Positions 46,489 through 58,507 are shown, numbered from the stretch's first letter. The stretch is 64,000 bases of DNA from Glebionis coronaria (GCA_025667525.1 CM046877.1:33066255-33130254); one strand, 5' to 3'. Notes: a model not told the origin generated them from the sequence alone. Numbers and translations are program-made.

Positions 46489-47273
46489 ATATGTTGATTA
46501 GTATTTGGATAAAGGATGTAAGACATTATTAAATTGATGAAATAAAGATTGGGTTTCGTTTATTTTTCTGTTATTTAATTTTGTATCCTATTTTACATGT
46601 TTTAATCCATGAGCATTTTGATGTTTCTAAATGTCCGTTGTCGATTAATAATATGGGAGTATTATTAAACTAAGACAATTCGAAATGGTGATAGAGTATA
46701 CTTGAAAGTATATTGGTCAATTTTGGATGATATTTGATGGATCAAATATTGGACTTATCCCAACTATGTGATTTTACTTTATGGATCTTTGTCATTAAGT
46801 AAATCATAAATAGTTATCCTTAGACCTGAGATATCAGAAAACTGCATTGAATGTAGTGCATTTCTGTAAGGTAACCTAACGCTAAACGTAACTGGTAGTC
46901 ATAAGGGTTATTTTCAGAAGTGTTGCAAAGTTCATGTGTTTTGCTTATAGTCAAAATGGGATTCGTTTCCTTCAAAATTTATTTTGAAGTATGAATACAA
47001 CTGGGCCCCTCGGGGGAGTAGTAAGATGTTTGTGTGGCCACACCCAAATGTGTTTTGGTAATCTTGCTATATCCGTAAACGAGAAACATAATAGTTAATG
47101 AAGGAATGACTTAGATCCATATCCTTATTAACAATGTATTTAAAATGAAAGGATAATAATAATGATGTAATCATTAAAAGGTTCTTGTCCAGGAGACCTT
47201 ACCTGGTTTGTACTAGTGACATTGCTAGTGTAACTAGACGCTAGTCAATGTGATCACCATATTAGAATTTTGT
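46489..47273 (+). other. 3' tract of Copia B
   Basis: Non-coding sequence between gag-pol and the polypurine tract. No gene. Confidence 0.6.
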
Positions 47274-47285
47274 CCAAGTGGGAGC
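47274..47285 (+). promoter_or_regulatory. Polypurine tract of Copia B
   Basis: CCAAGTGGGAGC, directly before the TG start of the 3' LTR. The same tract is found in Copia A. Confidence 0.75.
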
Positions 47286-48083
47286 TGAAAGTTTATGGAC
47301 TTAAAATTAATAGTCGTGAGATAGGATCGAACTCGGGATCACGGGATTGCACACATAACGTAAAGAATTAATTTATTTATTAAATATATTTTATATATAT
47401 TTATTAAATCGAACCAAAGCTTAACTAACGATCGTTGATAAATTAAAAGTTAAGTTATAACGACCGTTAAGGAATTAAATAGAAGCTAAAAGAAGGAAAA
47501 CGGAAAAGTTCCGGAAGCCCTAAATTGGGCTTATGGGGCGTCGGCCTAAGGAAGAAAAAAGGAAGGGGGAAAAGATTTTCTTTCCTAATTGGTGTTTTAC
47601 TTGGAGAACAAGTTTTGTCTAGTCTATATAAACACCTAATAGCCTTCATAATTTTTCACCCATCTTTTCCTTCTCTTTGTTTTGATCGCCGGCCATAGCT
47701 ACCCATATTAGGGTTTCGATTGGTTTTCGATCTTGTCTATTTTTATCTAGTCCTAGCCCCTCTCTAGGGTTGTTGGGTAGATACTCCATAAGCGTTGAAG
47801 CTCGGTTTGCTCGTGCTAGACTCACGGTTAATTCGTTGTATTACGTGTGTACAAGAGCGTGATATAATCTTCCTTTAGATTATATTCTTGGTGGTGTTCG
47901 TGATAAACCCTAGTTGCCGTCCGTTCTGTCGTCTTGTGGATCTTGCTAGGATAAAGGTATGTAACCCTAATCTTGATTAATATAATTGTGTTAAATTAAT
48001 TGATCTTGTTAATCGCTTCCGCTATGCGTTCTTTGATCCATATTAGGGTTTTAAATAATTGTTATGAACTATATAAACCAACA
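47286..48083 (+). repeat. 3' LTR of Copia B
   Basis: 798 bp, TGAAAGTTTATGG to AACCAACA. This copy has the original 5' end, which the 5' LTR lacks. Confidence 0.88.
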
Positions 48084-48400
48084 GCATCCACTCAGGATAC
48101 ATTTCAGACTTCTATTATCTAGTGTCCCGTATGAATTTTTAACAGTTAAATGGTGTTTAATTACTTTATGTAGGGTGTTTGGACGCATGTGTTACAGCTT
48201 TTAAATGCAATTTTTTCAGCTTTTAAGGGTTATGGTTGTTTGGACAGCGAAAATAGGAGCTTTGTATGCTGTTTTTTACAGCTTTTCTTGTTGTTTTTAA
48301 AGGCTGTTTTTTCAGCTTATAGTTGTTGTTTTTGCAGCAGATTGGAAGGCTGTTTTGCAGCTTATAATCATTGTCTTTGCAGCAGATTTAGAGGCTGTTT
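48084..48400 (+). repeat. 317-bp direct repeat, right copy, flanking Copia B
   Basis: Identical to 39819-40135. It continues to the right into the satellite without a break, so the original target was this sequence. Confidence 0.95.
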
Positions 48401-48770
48401 TTTCAGCTTTTAGTTGTTGTTTTTACAAGGGGTTATGGCTGTTTGGGCAGTGAAAATAGGAGCTTTGTATGCTATATTTTTACAGCTTTTCTTGTTGTTT
48501 TTAAGTGCTATTTTTTTAGCTTATAGTTGTTGTTTTTGCAGCAGATTGAAAGGTTGTTTTTCAACTTATAATCGTTGTTTTTGCAGCAGATTTAGAGGCT
48601 GTTTTTTATCTTATAGTTGTTGTTTTTGCAGCCGATTTAAAGGTTCTTTTTCAGCTTATGGTTCCTGTTTTTGCAGCAGCTTATAGTTGTTTTTTTTGCA
48701 GCAGCTTATAGTTGTTGTTTTTACAGCAGATTTAAAGGTTGTTTTTTGTAAAATCTTTGTGGTTGTAGCA
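48290..48770 (+). repeat. Satellite of about 45 bp, AGCTTATAGTTGTTG type
   Basis: Degenerate tandem units of CAGCTTATAGTTGTTGTTTT followed by TGCAGCAGATTTAAAGGCTG. Since the unit is a multiple of three, long Cys-rich ORFs appear (48189-48413, 48414-48686), but these follow from the repeat and are not genes. Confidence 0.8.
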
Positions 48771-48809
48771 AATCTCTTCAAAAGGTAACACGATAAATGA
48801 AACTAATAA

Positions 48810-49196
48810 TTATCTGTAATTGACGACATCGGTGTCGACGTTCTTAAACTTGCTCGTGGCCAAAAGATGATCAAAATTCCGAATGTGATCGTGAGGATTA
48901 TCCACCTCACGACCTCGAAACTTCGTTGCTTGAATCAACGAAAGCATTCTGATCTTAATCTCAAAATTCTCCGCTTCGATAGCAGGAATTACGATCGCGT
49001 CTCCATAACCCTCGGTGGGCGCTTGGAGCAATTCTATCATCGAACGATTGTCAGCCATCTCGTCTACGGTCTCTTCAACAGCGATATTAGGAACGTCGGT
49101 TTCTAATTCTCGTCTACGTCGTCGATTCCTTCGATTTCGATTGCGTAGATTCGAAGCGTTGCTAGAATTAGAATAATCCTTCGATCGAGTGCGCAT
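48810..49196 (-). pseudogene. Truncated Athila-type gag (N terminus)
   Basis: Minus-strand ORF of 128 codons from ATG 49196. It has a basic N terminus (NRRNRRRRR), then MADNRSMIELLQAPTEGYGD, AIVIPAIEAENFEIK, NPHDHIRNFDHLLATSKFKN. This is the conserved start of Athila/Tat-type gag. The frame stops at about 48810 where satellite DNA begins, so capsid, zinc knuckle and pol are lost. Confidence 0.8.
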
Positions 49197-50016
49197 GCAC
49201 TAAGCGGAGAATGGGGGTAGCAAAGAAGATTCTTTTTGGGGTTTTTCGTTCTTTCAATTTTTTTTTTGGTTTTTGATTATTTTTAATTTTTTTTGGATTT
49301 TTGTGTATTACGTAGACTCAAATCTACAAATCTCTCTTCGAATCAATTTCTCGATTAAAGAAGCCTCAAGGAATGAAAACGATCACGTGTAGTGAACGTC
49401 TTCGATGACTTTAGAACGTTGGTGGAACACCAAAACGTTCAAGAGGGTTTAAACTTGAAAACAAGCAAATATATATGATACGTAGATAATACTTGGGCGG
49501 CAAACCCTCGCTTAGCCCTCTTTGTTAAAACATGTACAAGCAAGCGGGGGAAACGAGGCGGCGCTAAGCACTTAACAGCCTTTTTTCCTTAGGTCGTGAA
49601 ATACAACCGCCTTATACCCACCTTATAGTTTGTGTTAATCAAAATTAAGCCTCACGAAAGTATTTATCTCTTTTGCCTTTAAACTTTTTCTTTCGACTCG
49701 AATACAATAATTGAGTGATGAAATCCCAATTAAGGTTGCATTTTCACGCTTTTGGAGATATTGCAAATTTATTGTGATACGTATACAATATATTAATAAT
49801 ATTCACAAGAAAAACGAAAATCAATATATCTACAATATAGTAAAATGATTTTTTTGTGTTTAGTTTAGGAAAACTAAACACGATTTATTTGGATATTATA
49901 ATATATTAGAGAAAAATAACAAAAATGAGATGTACGTTATATACGCTTTCCAAAAATTAAAAAGCAAAAACGCACTACTCACACAAACACGATATATATA
50001 TGGCACACAAAACACC
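49197..50016 (-). other. Leader of the Athila-type remnant
   Basis: Non-coding. It contains the 27-bp stretch at 49607-49633 shared with the leader of Copia A. Confidence 0.5.
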
Positions 50017-50034
50017 TCCCCGGCAGCGGTACCA
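50017..50034 (-). promoter_or_regulatory. Primer binding site of the Athila-type remnant
   Basis: Minus strand TGGTACCGCTGCCGGGGA, a variant of the tRNA-Asp primer site. Confidence 0.65.
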
Positions 50035-50038
50035 AAAT

Positions 50039-51490
50039 TGATGTAGGTAAAATCGTACACGTTTTAGGAAAAACGCGTATGAAGCGGGCAAGTATTAAAC
50101 GTTCACGTTTAGGAAAACGCGAATGCTCGATAAATGCGAGTTCGTTCTCGGCGGAGGTGTGTGTATGTTAGCCAATTATATAAAAATCAAGTCTGGTTAG
50201 TTTCGTTTTTGGGTTTAGAGAAAGAAAATTAAAGACGAGTAACACTACGATTACACGACGACGTGAAACGTAAAAACGATGATGTAAATACGTAAAACGC
50301 GACAAAATTAAAATTTTAAGCTAAAAAATAATTAAAAATAAAAACTAAGTTCAAAATAATATAAATAAGAATAAAAATTCAATAAATAATTTTTAAAATC
50401 TTTGATTAATTAAATATTCAATTTTAAATGCTAATTAAACACCTAAAATTAAACATACTTAAGAAAAAGCCCAAAATATTATTTTATCAAACAAATGTCT
50501 CACTTATATTATTTAAACACTAAAAAGTATTTTTCCTAAATTTTAGAAATTATTTTTCTATTTCTAAAACACAAAAAACACTTTTTTAAACTAAAATAAT
50601 GATAAAAATAATAAAATAATGCTAAAATTAATTTTACTTTTTGAAAAATCCTATTTTATAATACTAAACAGTAGAAAAATGAAAAAGTTCGAAAAAGGTA
50701 AATTTTACCACTAAAAGACAAAATAGTTTTAATTGAAATCCTATTTTAACTTAAATTAAATCTAAAAAATTATTAAATAAAGTGAACAGTGAAATTTCTA
50801 TTTTAAAAATCTTAAAATAAAATACTAAAACTAAGAAAATTTTTAAAACTGAAAAATAATACTTTTTTGCACTAAAAGACAAAAGACAGAATATTAAAAA
50901 CTATTTAAAATTGAATTAAATATGAAAAATACCAAATGAAAAGTAAAATAAAATTAAACTTTTTCAAAATTCTTAAAATAAATTAATTAAATAGGAAAAA
51001 TGAAAAATAAGCAAAAAGCAAATAAAAATCCACTAAAAACAAAAAGAACCTAGGTCTGATGTTGACACTTGCTGGGCTTTTATCTTTTAGCCTAGCAGTG
51101 GGAAAATATACTCTATCAATGGGAACTTTGTTCCCGCTGCTTATCATGGAAAAACGAGTTTGGTATTTTTGAGCTTTGTTACTAGATGTTCTTTGGAACC
51201 AAAGGCACCCCCACACTCATGGAAGTGTGGGGAGTCAAGATAAGCAAGAAAACAGGCAGATTAAAGAAAAGAAAATCAAACAAATAAGCTATTCAATGTT
51301 ACTGAGGCACTATGTAGTCTGAGTGATATTCTGCTGGTTTGTTTGACACTTGGGGTGACTTTTAGTCAACCAAATCTGATCAATTAGCACACCACAATCA
51401 ACAACAATAACATACAACCGTATCTTACCTATAATCTAACTGATGTCCAAGATTTTGAAATCAGAACACACTAAAACTACTTAGATTAGC
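50039..51490 (-). repeat. LTR of the Athila-type remnant (outer edge uncertain)
   Basis: The inner end is CATCA beside the primer site. The outer edge could not be set between about 51230 and 51490. The body is rich in AAAATTAAAA and CGTAAAACG. A hairpin of two opposed polypurine-like motifs is at 51207-51233. Confidence 0.5.
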
Positions 51491-52082
51491 TTACTGAATC
51501 ACTACAAGAATCATGTCGATTACCCACAGAAATTACCCACGTATCTTGATTAGTGGGTATTTTCCCACAAGTTACCCATGAACTACTCACGAACAAAAAT
51601 TTTGTATTGTGAAAATATTTACTTTCGAATTTCCCACATATTTACCCAAGAAATTACCCACGCAACAAAATTTTGTGTGTAGTCTAATGGTAAATTGTGC
51701 ACGTTGAAACATATCTCACAAACTACCCATGATGTGAGCCGTCTTGCGAAGATATGTGGGTAATTCCGTGGGTAAATTTTTGTTACCCACAGAGTTCGCA
51801 AATTCTTGTGTTCGTGGGTAATTTTTTATGGGAAATCTGTGGGCAAAGATATACACACGAATTTAACCACATTTTTTATATTTAGTTATGGTTTATGTGT
51901 TAGAAACTTATCGGTAACTATAATACTCATGGTTTCACCAATTTCATATTTATTTGACAAATTTCTATAAATAAATTTTATACGGGTACATCAAGGGAAT
52001 CATTCACATATGTCACCATAAACTTACCAATTTCGAACTTCTCAGCTGCTTTTTATGATTAACTGTACAAAGAGAAGTAAAC

Positions 52083-53175
52083 TTGATACATTCCTTATAT
52101 CTGATATTTTTTTCATCACATGTCCTCGAATTAACACTATTACTTTGGAGAGGTTTTTTATCGGATCATCGCCTAATTCTTCTTAGAGAGGTTTTTAATG
52201 ATTATGGCTCGGTTCTGTTTTGGTTTTTTCATCATTGGATCGGTCTTGACGATTTTAATAATTTTGTTGTTTAGAATTAGAATAATGCCCCTGGTGACGC
52301 GTCAAACAGCATGCGAAACATGACGTGCAAGCTTAAATTTCTTAAAGTGAAGATCGGGAATGGATTAAGAATAATAGATCTAAGAGTAAGGAGTTGATTG
52401 ATAGACACGAAAAGGAACTTCAGAGAAGGCCATTGACAATGGTAATGGGTCGGACGAGTTGGTAAGCAAGCGGATGGAGGTAATTAATTCAATGCAACAC
52501 ATTGAATATAATTATGTATGGATTTTGCTCAAAAGGAAAAGATTAAGTGGTCCGTTGAAGGTGATGAGAACTCGCGCTTTTTTCATGGGATGTTAAATAA
52601 AAAGTGTAGTCAACAGAATATTAGGCTGTTATGGTGGATGGAGTGTGGAATGAAAAGTCGGTTGATGTAAAAAATGAGGTCTTTCAACATTTTTGTAACA
52701 GATTTGAGAAGCCTATTGGACAACGTGCTATTGTGGAGATGTGTTATCTGAGATCGCTTTTGTTTGATCAAAAGGAGGACCTTGAACGTGCGGTCACTAG
52801 AGAGGAACTCAAGACGACTGTGTGGGACTGTGGTACAGACGAATCCCCGGGTCCAGATGGATTTACTTTCGGTTTTTACTGACAATTTTGGACAACTAAT
52901 GAAAGTGATGTGTTCGATGCGGTTACTCATTTTTTACAAGTGGTGATCTTCATAACGATTGTAACTTATTTTTCATTGTTTTGATTCCAAAAGTAGCAGA
53001 TGCTTATTTTGTTAAGGATTTTAGACCAATTAACCTTATAGGTAGTATTTATAAGATCATTTCGAAAAAGTTGGCGAATAGGCTTGTTGGGGTTCTTGGC
53101 GGCATTGTTAACGAGGTTCAATCGACGTTTGTTTCTAAGAGAGTAGATTCGGTAGACACAACATCGTGTCAATAT
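52083..53175 (+). pseudogene. L1-type LINE fragment (endonuclease end and RT start)
   Basis: Reads FLSDHRLILLREVFNDYGS and FWFFHHWIGLDDFNNF (end of the endonuclease and linker), then MVDGVWNEKSVDVKNEVF, TTVWDCGTDESPGPDGFTFG (RT motif), VKDFRPINLIGSIYKIISKK and QSTFVSKR. Frames are broken by several stops and shifts. The catalytic part of RT and the 3' end are missing. In working copies this protein nicks DNA and copies LINE RNA at the nick. Confidence 0.8.
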
Positions 53176-53309
53176 TTCGTAATTGTTAGATTAAGTAGTT
53201 TGATATTGTCAATCATTTTCTAAAAGTTATTCAAATATAATATATTTTCGTTATTTTCGATGTTAAAAAAACATAAACTAAAATTATTTTCATCAAAAAT
53301 TTTATTGCA

Positions 53310-53344
53310 TTATACCCGCTGTCGCAACGCGCGGATACCTACTA
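53310..53344 (+). mobile_element. Helitron Z 3' end remnant
   Basis: CCCGCTGTCGCAACGCGCGG closely resembles the end of Helitron Y at 54930-54950, but the terminus is CCTACTA instead of a clean CTAG. Helitron Y follows immediately. Confidence 0.45.
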
Positions 53345-54959
53345 TCTTATCTTAATACTTTATAAAGCATTTAACATCTTATATTTTTAGAAGTCTTAAT
53401 ATTTTCAGCCTTAAACATTCCTTTAATAAGAAAGTACCATTAGCCAATGCACTAACACATAAAATTTGACTAAAAATATGTAATAATACAAATTAATTTA
53501 GTCAATAACAACCTATTTAAATGTAAAATTGTAACGGCTCATCAAAATAATTTTGTAACAGCCCATTAAATATGAAGTTATACCTACCGTGTATATAAGT
53601 CCATTCCAATATCTCTTTCAAAAACCAAAACTGTCGCTTTCTAAAAAACAACTTCACATTGTTTCTTCACCTCACTCTCTTTACCACTCTGTATGTCTCC
53701 ACCACCTCTGTCGTCCTTAACATTGCATGGATTCACCTAAATCACTAAATGTTTTGTTGTGTTTTCGATTGTGTGTAGTTTTAGTGGTAGATCTGGTGAT
53801 TTTTGATATTTTTGCGAATCTGGTAAAAAAATGAAGGTTTGATGTTTATGCGAATATGGTGAAAAAAAGTTGGTTGGTGGTTTTCAGTGGTGGTATAGGT
53901 TGGTTTGTTGGTTGTTAAATGGTAGCTGACATTTTAGTTTTAGATTTATTTTGCCTTCTATTTTTATAACTTTTGAGATCGTTTGTATGTTTGTTGTGAT
54001 CTACAATGTTCCAGACTTATCGGTTGCAATGTTTGTCATAGTAAAATTTGGTTTTGAGGCAACTTTTTATTTAGAGATGGAACTAATTTGATGTTTATGA
54101 CTTTGTCCTAGATGTTTTTTTTTTCTTTTTTTGTGCGATGTTTCTTGGTTCTAGGTTATTTATTGTTCAAGTTTTTATGATTAATACGAGTATTGCACAA
54201 ATCGATCTAAACGGCCAATATAATCTTTTTAGTCAACGTTTAACCGATTGATCGTTAAGCGATATTTAACCGCCCAACTAGCACGTAACTATTTTTACAA
54301 GGTTTGTTAACTAAAACCTTATAATATAACAAATAGGCATATATTACGATACTTTAATGCAATCTTCCATTGCATACATTGGAATAGTGTAATACAATCG
54401 TCAATTCAAATAAATAAGCAAACGTGTGAATGTGTGATAGTCAAAGCAATTTTAGAGATAGGTAAAGCGTTTTTAACATTAAATTCAAAACAATTATTAC
54501 ATTTATTGATGATGATGATAGTCAAAACGTTTTTAACATGAAATATAAAATGTTTATTCTTTAGCTTTGAAATTAGTCATTACCACCTTAAAGATGTTAC
54601 ACACTTTCCTTTAAGTAAAAAAATTGTACGGTTTCAATTTCATAAATTTCTATAACTTATACCACATATGTTGAAGCTTAAAGGTACTAATTGTTCAAAC
54701 AAAAAAAGAAGTTAATTTTTTAAATTGTCATAGGCATGTGTTTATCTTATATCATGTTCTCTATCTGAATACATGTTTCATGTTTGTAAAACGACACTTA
54801 TTTTTATGTATTACTTTGACATCTTAGCTATTTTTTGTATAACAACAACAATAACGTCGTAACCCAACCCTGCTTAAGCAACTATTTTCCGTAAACAATT
54901 TTCCTAAATAGATTGGTATGAAAGGTATCGGCCGTCGCAACGCGCGGGTAGCCGGCTAG
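53345..54959 (+). mobile_element. Helitron Y, non-autonomous
   Basis: 5' TCTTATCTTAATACTTTATA after an A; 3' CGGC...GCCG stem with GTCGCAACGCGCGG inside, ending GGCTAG before T. 5' end shared with Helitron X. The stretch 53570-53800 looks like a promoter, 5' leader and intron start of a captured host gene (CCGTGTATATAAGTCC, pyrimidine-rich leader), but no protein can be named. No Rep/helicase. Confidence 0.65.
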
Positions 54960-55562
54960 TTATATCAACGTAAAAATCAATAAAATCCTCTTAGGTTTAA
55001 TCTTAGTTAATGTTGATCTTATCTACATTATCACTTTACGTTTAAGATTGGCGGTCATCACCAATTTCAAAATATTAATCCCACACACACTCTCTTATAA
55101 CTGAAACTCCTATTTCATATCCTTTATCCAAAACTTCATTCCTCCAACTGCTTGCAACCGTTCATATGTAGTAGCTTATAGTTTTGGACTTTACATTTTA
55201 TTTCCATGAGTAGTAGCAAATATTTTGGTCCTCCGTTCACAACATGAATTAGTCGACTCAAAATTTTCTGTTGTTAAATCATTTAAATGGCCACGCATTA
55301 CATTTTTTTGTTTTTTGTTTCTATTATTAATATCGTTATGTTTTTCATAGGTAGTGTATCTCATTCAACTTTGCTCAATTTTTTAAAGGGAATTGCAACA
55401 ACGATATACTAACCATATTGTGTTTTTTCTCTTATTAGATTCAACAACGAAAACATGCTCACCAAATTCATTTTCGCCATGTTCCGCCAATCGAGGAGGC
55501 GACGCGATAACTTCAGGCTGGAACATAATGACTCATGGGTTATATATATTTTTTTAATAGTC
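54960..55562. other. CACTA interior
   Basis: AT-rich; no gene. A few CT-rich leader-like pieces are at 55085-55160. Confidence 0.35.
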
Positions 55563-56547
55563 TAAGGGTGTGTTTGTTTTTTTTTTAAAAGTCTGAATCG
55601 CGTCTGAATCTGACGCGGTCAGACGCGGTCAGACATTTTTGGTGTTTGTTTTTTTTTCTCCAGTCAGACATGATAACAAGTTAAACCTCTGTATGAGTCA
55701 AATGTGTTGATATGGTCTTACTCCCTCTCACTCAAGCCCTGCAACCGCTTCAAACCCTTTAATCTGCTCCAACCCCCTTCAAACCCTTCACCCACTTTGG
55801 TCTGATCCCGTCACCACCACCCTCAAACCCTTCAAGATTCAAGATCCAATTTTTTTTGTTATTTTAGACTAGAGTTGTTGTTATTGTTGTTTTGTTTTTG
55901 ATGTTGTTGTGTCATTGTTGATACTTGATAGAAGGATTTTGAGCAAGACAAATAAAAGATATTGAAATGAAAAATTGAAGTGGTTGACTGTAGTTGATAA
56001 GGCAACAAAGGAAATGAAAAGGAAAAGTATGAAATGGCTGTATATATTGTGTACTAGTATTAGGTTTACCTACTGATATATTGCTCGAAATATTTGGGCT
56101 TAAAATCTTGTAATAGAACATTGGGTTCAACATTTAAGATTGGGCCAGATTTAAAGTTGTTTCATGACAATACTACAATCTGGTAAGATAAAATTAGTAG
56201 TGTAGTCCAATTATTTTTAAAGTACTACTAATGGATTATTTTAAAACAATTTGTGTAATAATTTTCATTATATTAAAAATTAGAGTATGCATTAAAATAA
56301 TTAGTTTTGAGGATTTATTATTGTATCAAGTATATGATAATAATGTTTTGTTTCATGTTTACGTTGGCTATTTATTTATAATATTCACTGTTAAATATAT
56401 ACTCTAAAATTAGATTATTCGGACAATTATAAAAAAATAAACAACATTTTTTCATACAGATTCAGACTTTATTACCGCCTCTTACCAGTAAGAGGCGGGT
56501 AGTGAGATTCAGACCTAAAACATCTTAATGAAACAAACACCACCTAA
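55563..56547. mobile_element. PIF/Harbinger-type MITE
   Basis: Element 55566-56544 with ends GGGTGTGTTTGTTT and AAACAAACACCACC and a TAA duplication on each side. GTCTGAATC motifs lie near both ends in opposite orientation. No transposase. The small minus-strand ORF inside is chance. Confidence 0.7.
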
Positions 56548-57299
56548 GTAATTTCATAAAATTCTTTTCATATTAATAATTTTTTTGTCCATTCTCGATG
56601 ATTTGTTTTTGCACTTGCAGATTCAATGTGAACACTGCTTAAAAGTGAGATAAGAATCGCACGACACAAGAGGAAACTGCTTTGTTTAGATTTACAACTT
56701 CGGATATAGCTCCTACCCTTTTTTGTATAAAAAACATATACACTTATTAGGTTGCTGACCTACGATTGTTAATTACCTATATGGCTATATGTATCTTCAT
56801 CGATAGTGGATGTACCAGCTTATTGATTGTATGAGATCAAAATTTAATTGAATGCATGTCTCATTTAATTTTGATTTTGATATTATTGTTTGTGATTCTA
56901 TGTAAACAAAAGTAACCAACTAAGTGATTTTCTAGCGAAAATTTTCCAATTTTGTAAGCATATGACGGATAATTTAGTCAAGAATTTGCCACGAATTATT
57001 ATGGGAAGACAAAGATATTTACACTTGTAATTAGACACGATTATACACATGAGAATTTTAACCACCGACTACCCATGATAAAAATGAAAGAGCATTTTCG
57101 TGGTATTATTAAAATCATATGAAGATTTTTCACACGGACTTGGGACGATCACCCACACAATATGTTGTGGGTAACTAATACATGGCTTTTAGCCCGTATA
57201 AAAATTATATGTTCGTTGATGTGTGTCTAATCGAATTGATCTAGGTTCTCTATGTGACTCAGTTTTATTTTGGTGGAACAAAGATGTGTCGTTGTAGTG
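56548..57299. other. CACTA right subterminal region
   Basis: No gene; GTGGGTAA, CACCCACAC and CCCATGAT motifs lie at 56960-57190, ending in GTTGTAGTG. Confidence 0.45.
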
Positions 57300-57514
57300 T
57301 TGAAAATAAAAGGTGCAAAACAATTAAAGCAAAAGGTTCAACTAAAGTAAATCTAAGTTCTAATTAAAAGAAAGTGCAAGTATTTAAAAGCAAGACTGAA
57401 AGTAAAATAATTAAATGACTAAAAATAAAAGCGTGACGGAAATTAAAATTAGACAAGTATTAAAAACATAAACTAAAAATTAAACAAGACAAGACAAAGC
57501 ATAGAAAACAACCC

Positions 57515-57930
57515 CCAATCGGAATATATTCCGATCAGCCTTACCATCGGAATGAACACACCTCCTATCGGAATATTGAATGAAAACCAGATCGGAATAT
57601 GTCACCTTTTCAGATCGGAATAACCAAACAACCCAGATCGGAGTGAAGTTCAGATCGCAAAGTCTCAGATCGAAATCCCCCAGATCGGAATGTAACCTAT
57701 CGGAATGAGGTCCAGATCGGAATATGGCTAAGGAAAATTGGGCAGCACTTCGTCTAAGTAAGCCTCAAGAGCCGTCGGAAAGAGCGATCGCAATATGCGA
57801 TCGCAATACCCAGATCGGAATGAGGGAAAAGATCCACCTATCGCAATCCCGGATCGGAATGCAAAACCCTTAAGTCCAATACTGTCACTATCGGAATGTG
57901 GTGTTGCTATCCGTCGCAATGTGGAAAACC
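57515..57930. repeat. TCGGAAT motif cluster in the LTR
   Basis: About 17 copies of ATCGGAAT or close variants (ATCGCAAT, ATCGAAAT) in about 415 bp, roughly every 25 bp, most preceded by CAG or CT. Includes the palindromes ATCGGAATATATTCCGAT and GCGATCGCAATATGCGATCG. Confidence 0.85.
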
Positions 57931-58507
57931 CTTGCTTTCCGATGGGACCAAATTCGTAAAAAGCACAAGAACTAAATAAGCTAATCTAATAAGCAGTTAC
58001 CAAAAACTTAAATGAAATGAAATCACAACGAAACAATAAGCTAGAAAGTTAAAGTATTTCAAACTTTTAAACACGAAACTTAAATGAAATCAAAAATTAA
58101 AAATCAAAACTTTAAAGAAAACTTTCAAAACACTTAAGAAAATTTCCAAATAAGCACACAAAGTTGTCAATCTCGTAGCTTATTTCGTAGGAGGAAATAA
58201 AAAGGACAAAACTTTAATCAAGATAAGCAAATGGATTAAGCAAAACCTTGCTTAATCCGAAATTCAAGCCGAAACAAAAAGAGAGAAAGGTAGAATGAGA
58301 TTGATAAAAAGACTTGATCAAATGATAAAGAAAGATTAAAGACAAGAATTTAAAGAACACAAATTGAAAACTTACTTGAAAATTAAAAGGTAATTAAGGT
58401 GCAAAACATGTAATTAAAAGTGCAAGTAATTAAAGATGCATTAAAAGTAAATGTGGAAGAATGGTTTGTCAAGCCACCAACAAAACTAAATGAAATGAAA
58501 ATGAGAG

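Larger units (their letters stand above)
40131..48083 (+). mobile_element. Copia element B, coding-intact and young
   Basis: Plus-strand Ty1/copia element of about 7.95 kb: 5' LTR, primer site, 1.5-kb leader, one long gag-pol ORF, 3' tract, polypurine tract and 3' LTR. The two LTRs differ at only about three places (two substitutions and one 1-bp indel over 762 bp), which implies recent insertion. It is related to Copia A. It is flanked by 317-bp repeats, not by the usual 5-bp duplication. Confidence 0.93.
51500..57299. mobile_element. Probable CACTA element, host of nested insertions
   Basis: The left end is CACTACAAGAA, the classical CACTA terminus. The right end is GTTGTAGTG. Both subterminal regions (51510-51850 and 56960-57190) are filled with TTACCCAC/GTGGGTAA motifs in both orientations, as CACTA elements have. 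The 3-bp flanks do not match (AAT and TTG), so one end may be a remnant. No transposase is recognisable. Confidence 0.5.

Noticed and set aside
48189..48686. Two Cys-rich ORFs that look like repeat proteins
   Set aside because: They are a by-product of a 45-bp satellite whose unit is a multiple of three; no start context or conservation supports coding.
51497..57302. 3-bp target duplication for the CACTA element
   Set aside because: AAT on the left and TTG on the right do not match, so no duplication is claimed.
57515..57930. CRISPR-like array
   Set aside because: The repeated unit is only 7-8 bp, spacing is irregular, and this is a plant LTR.
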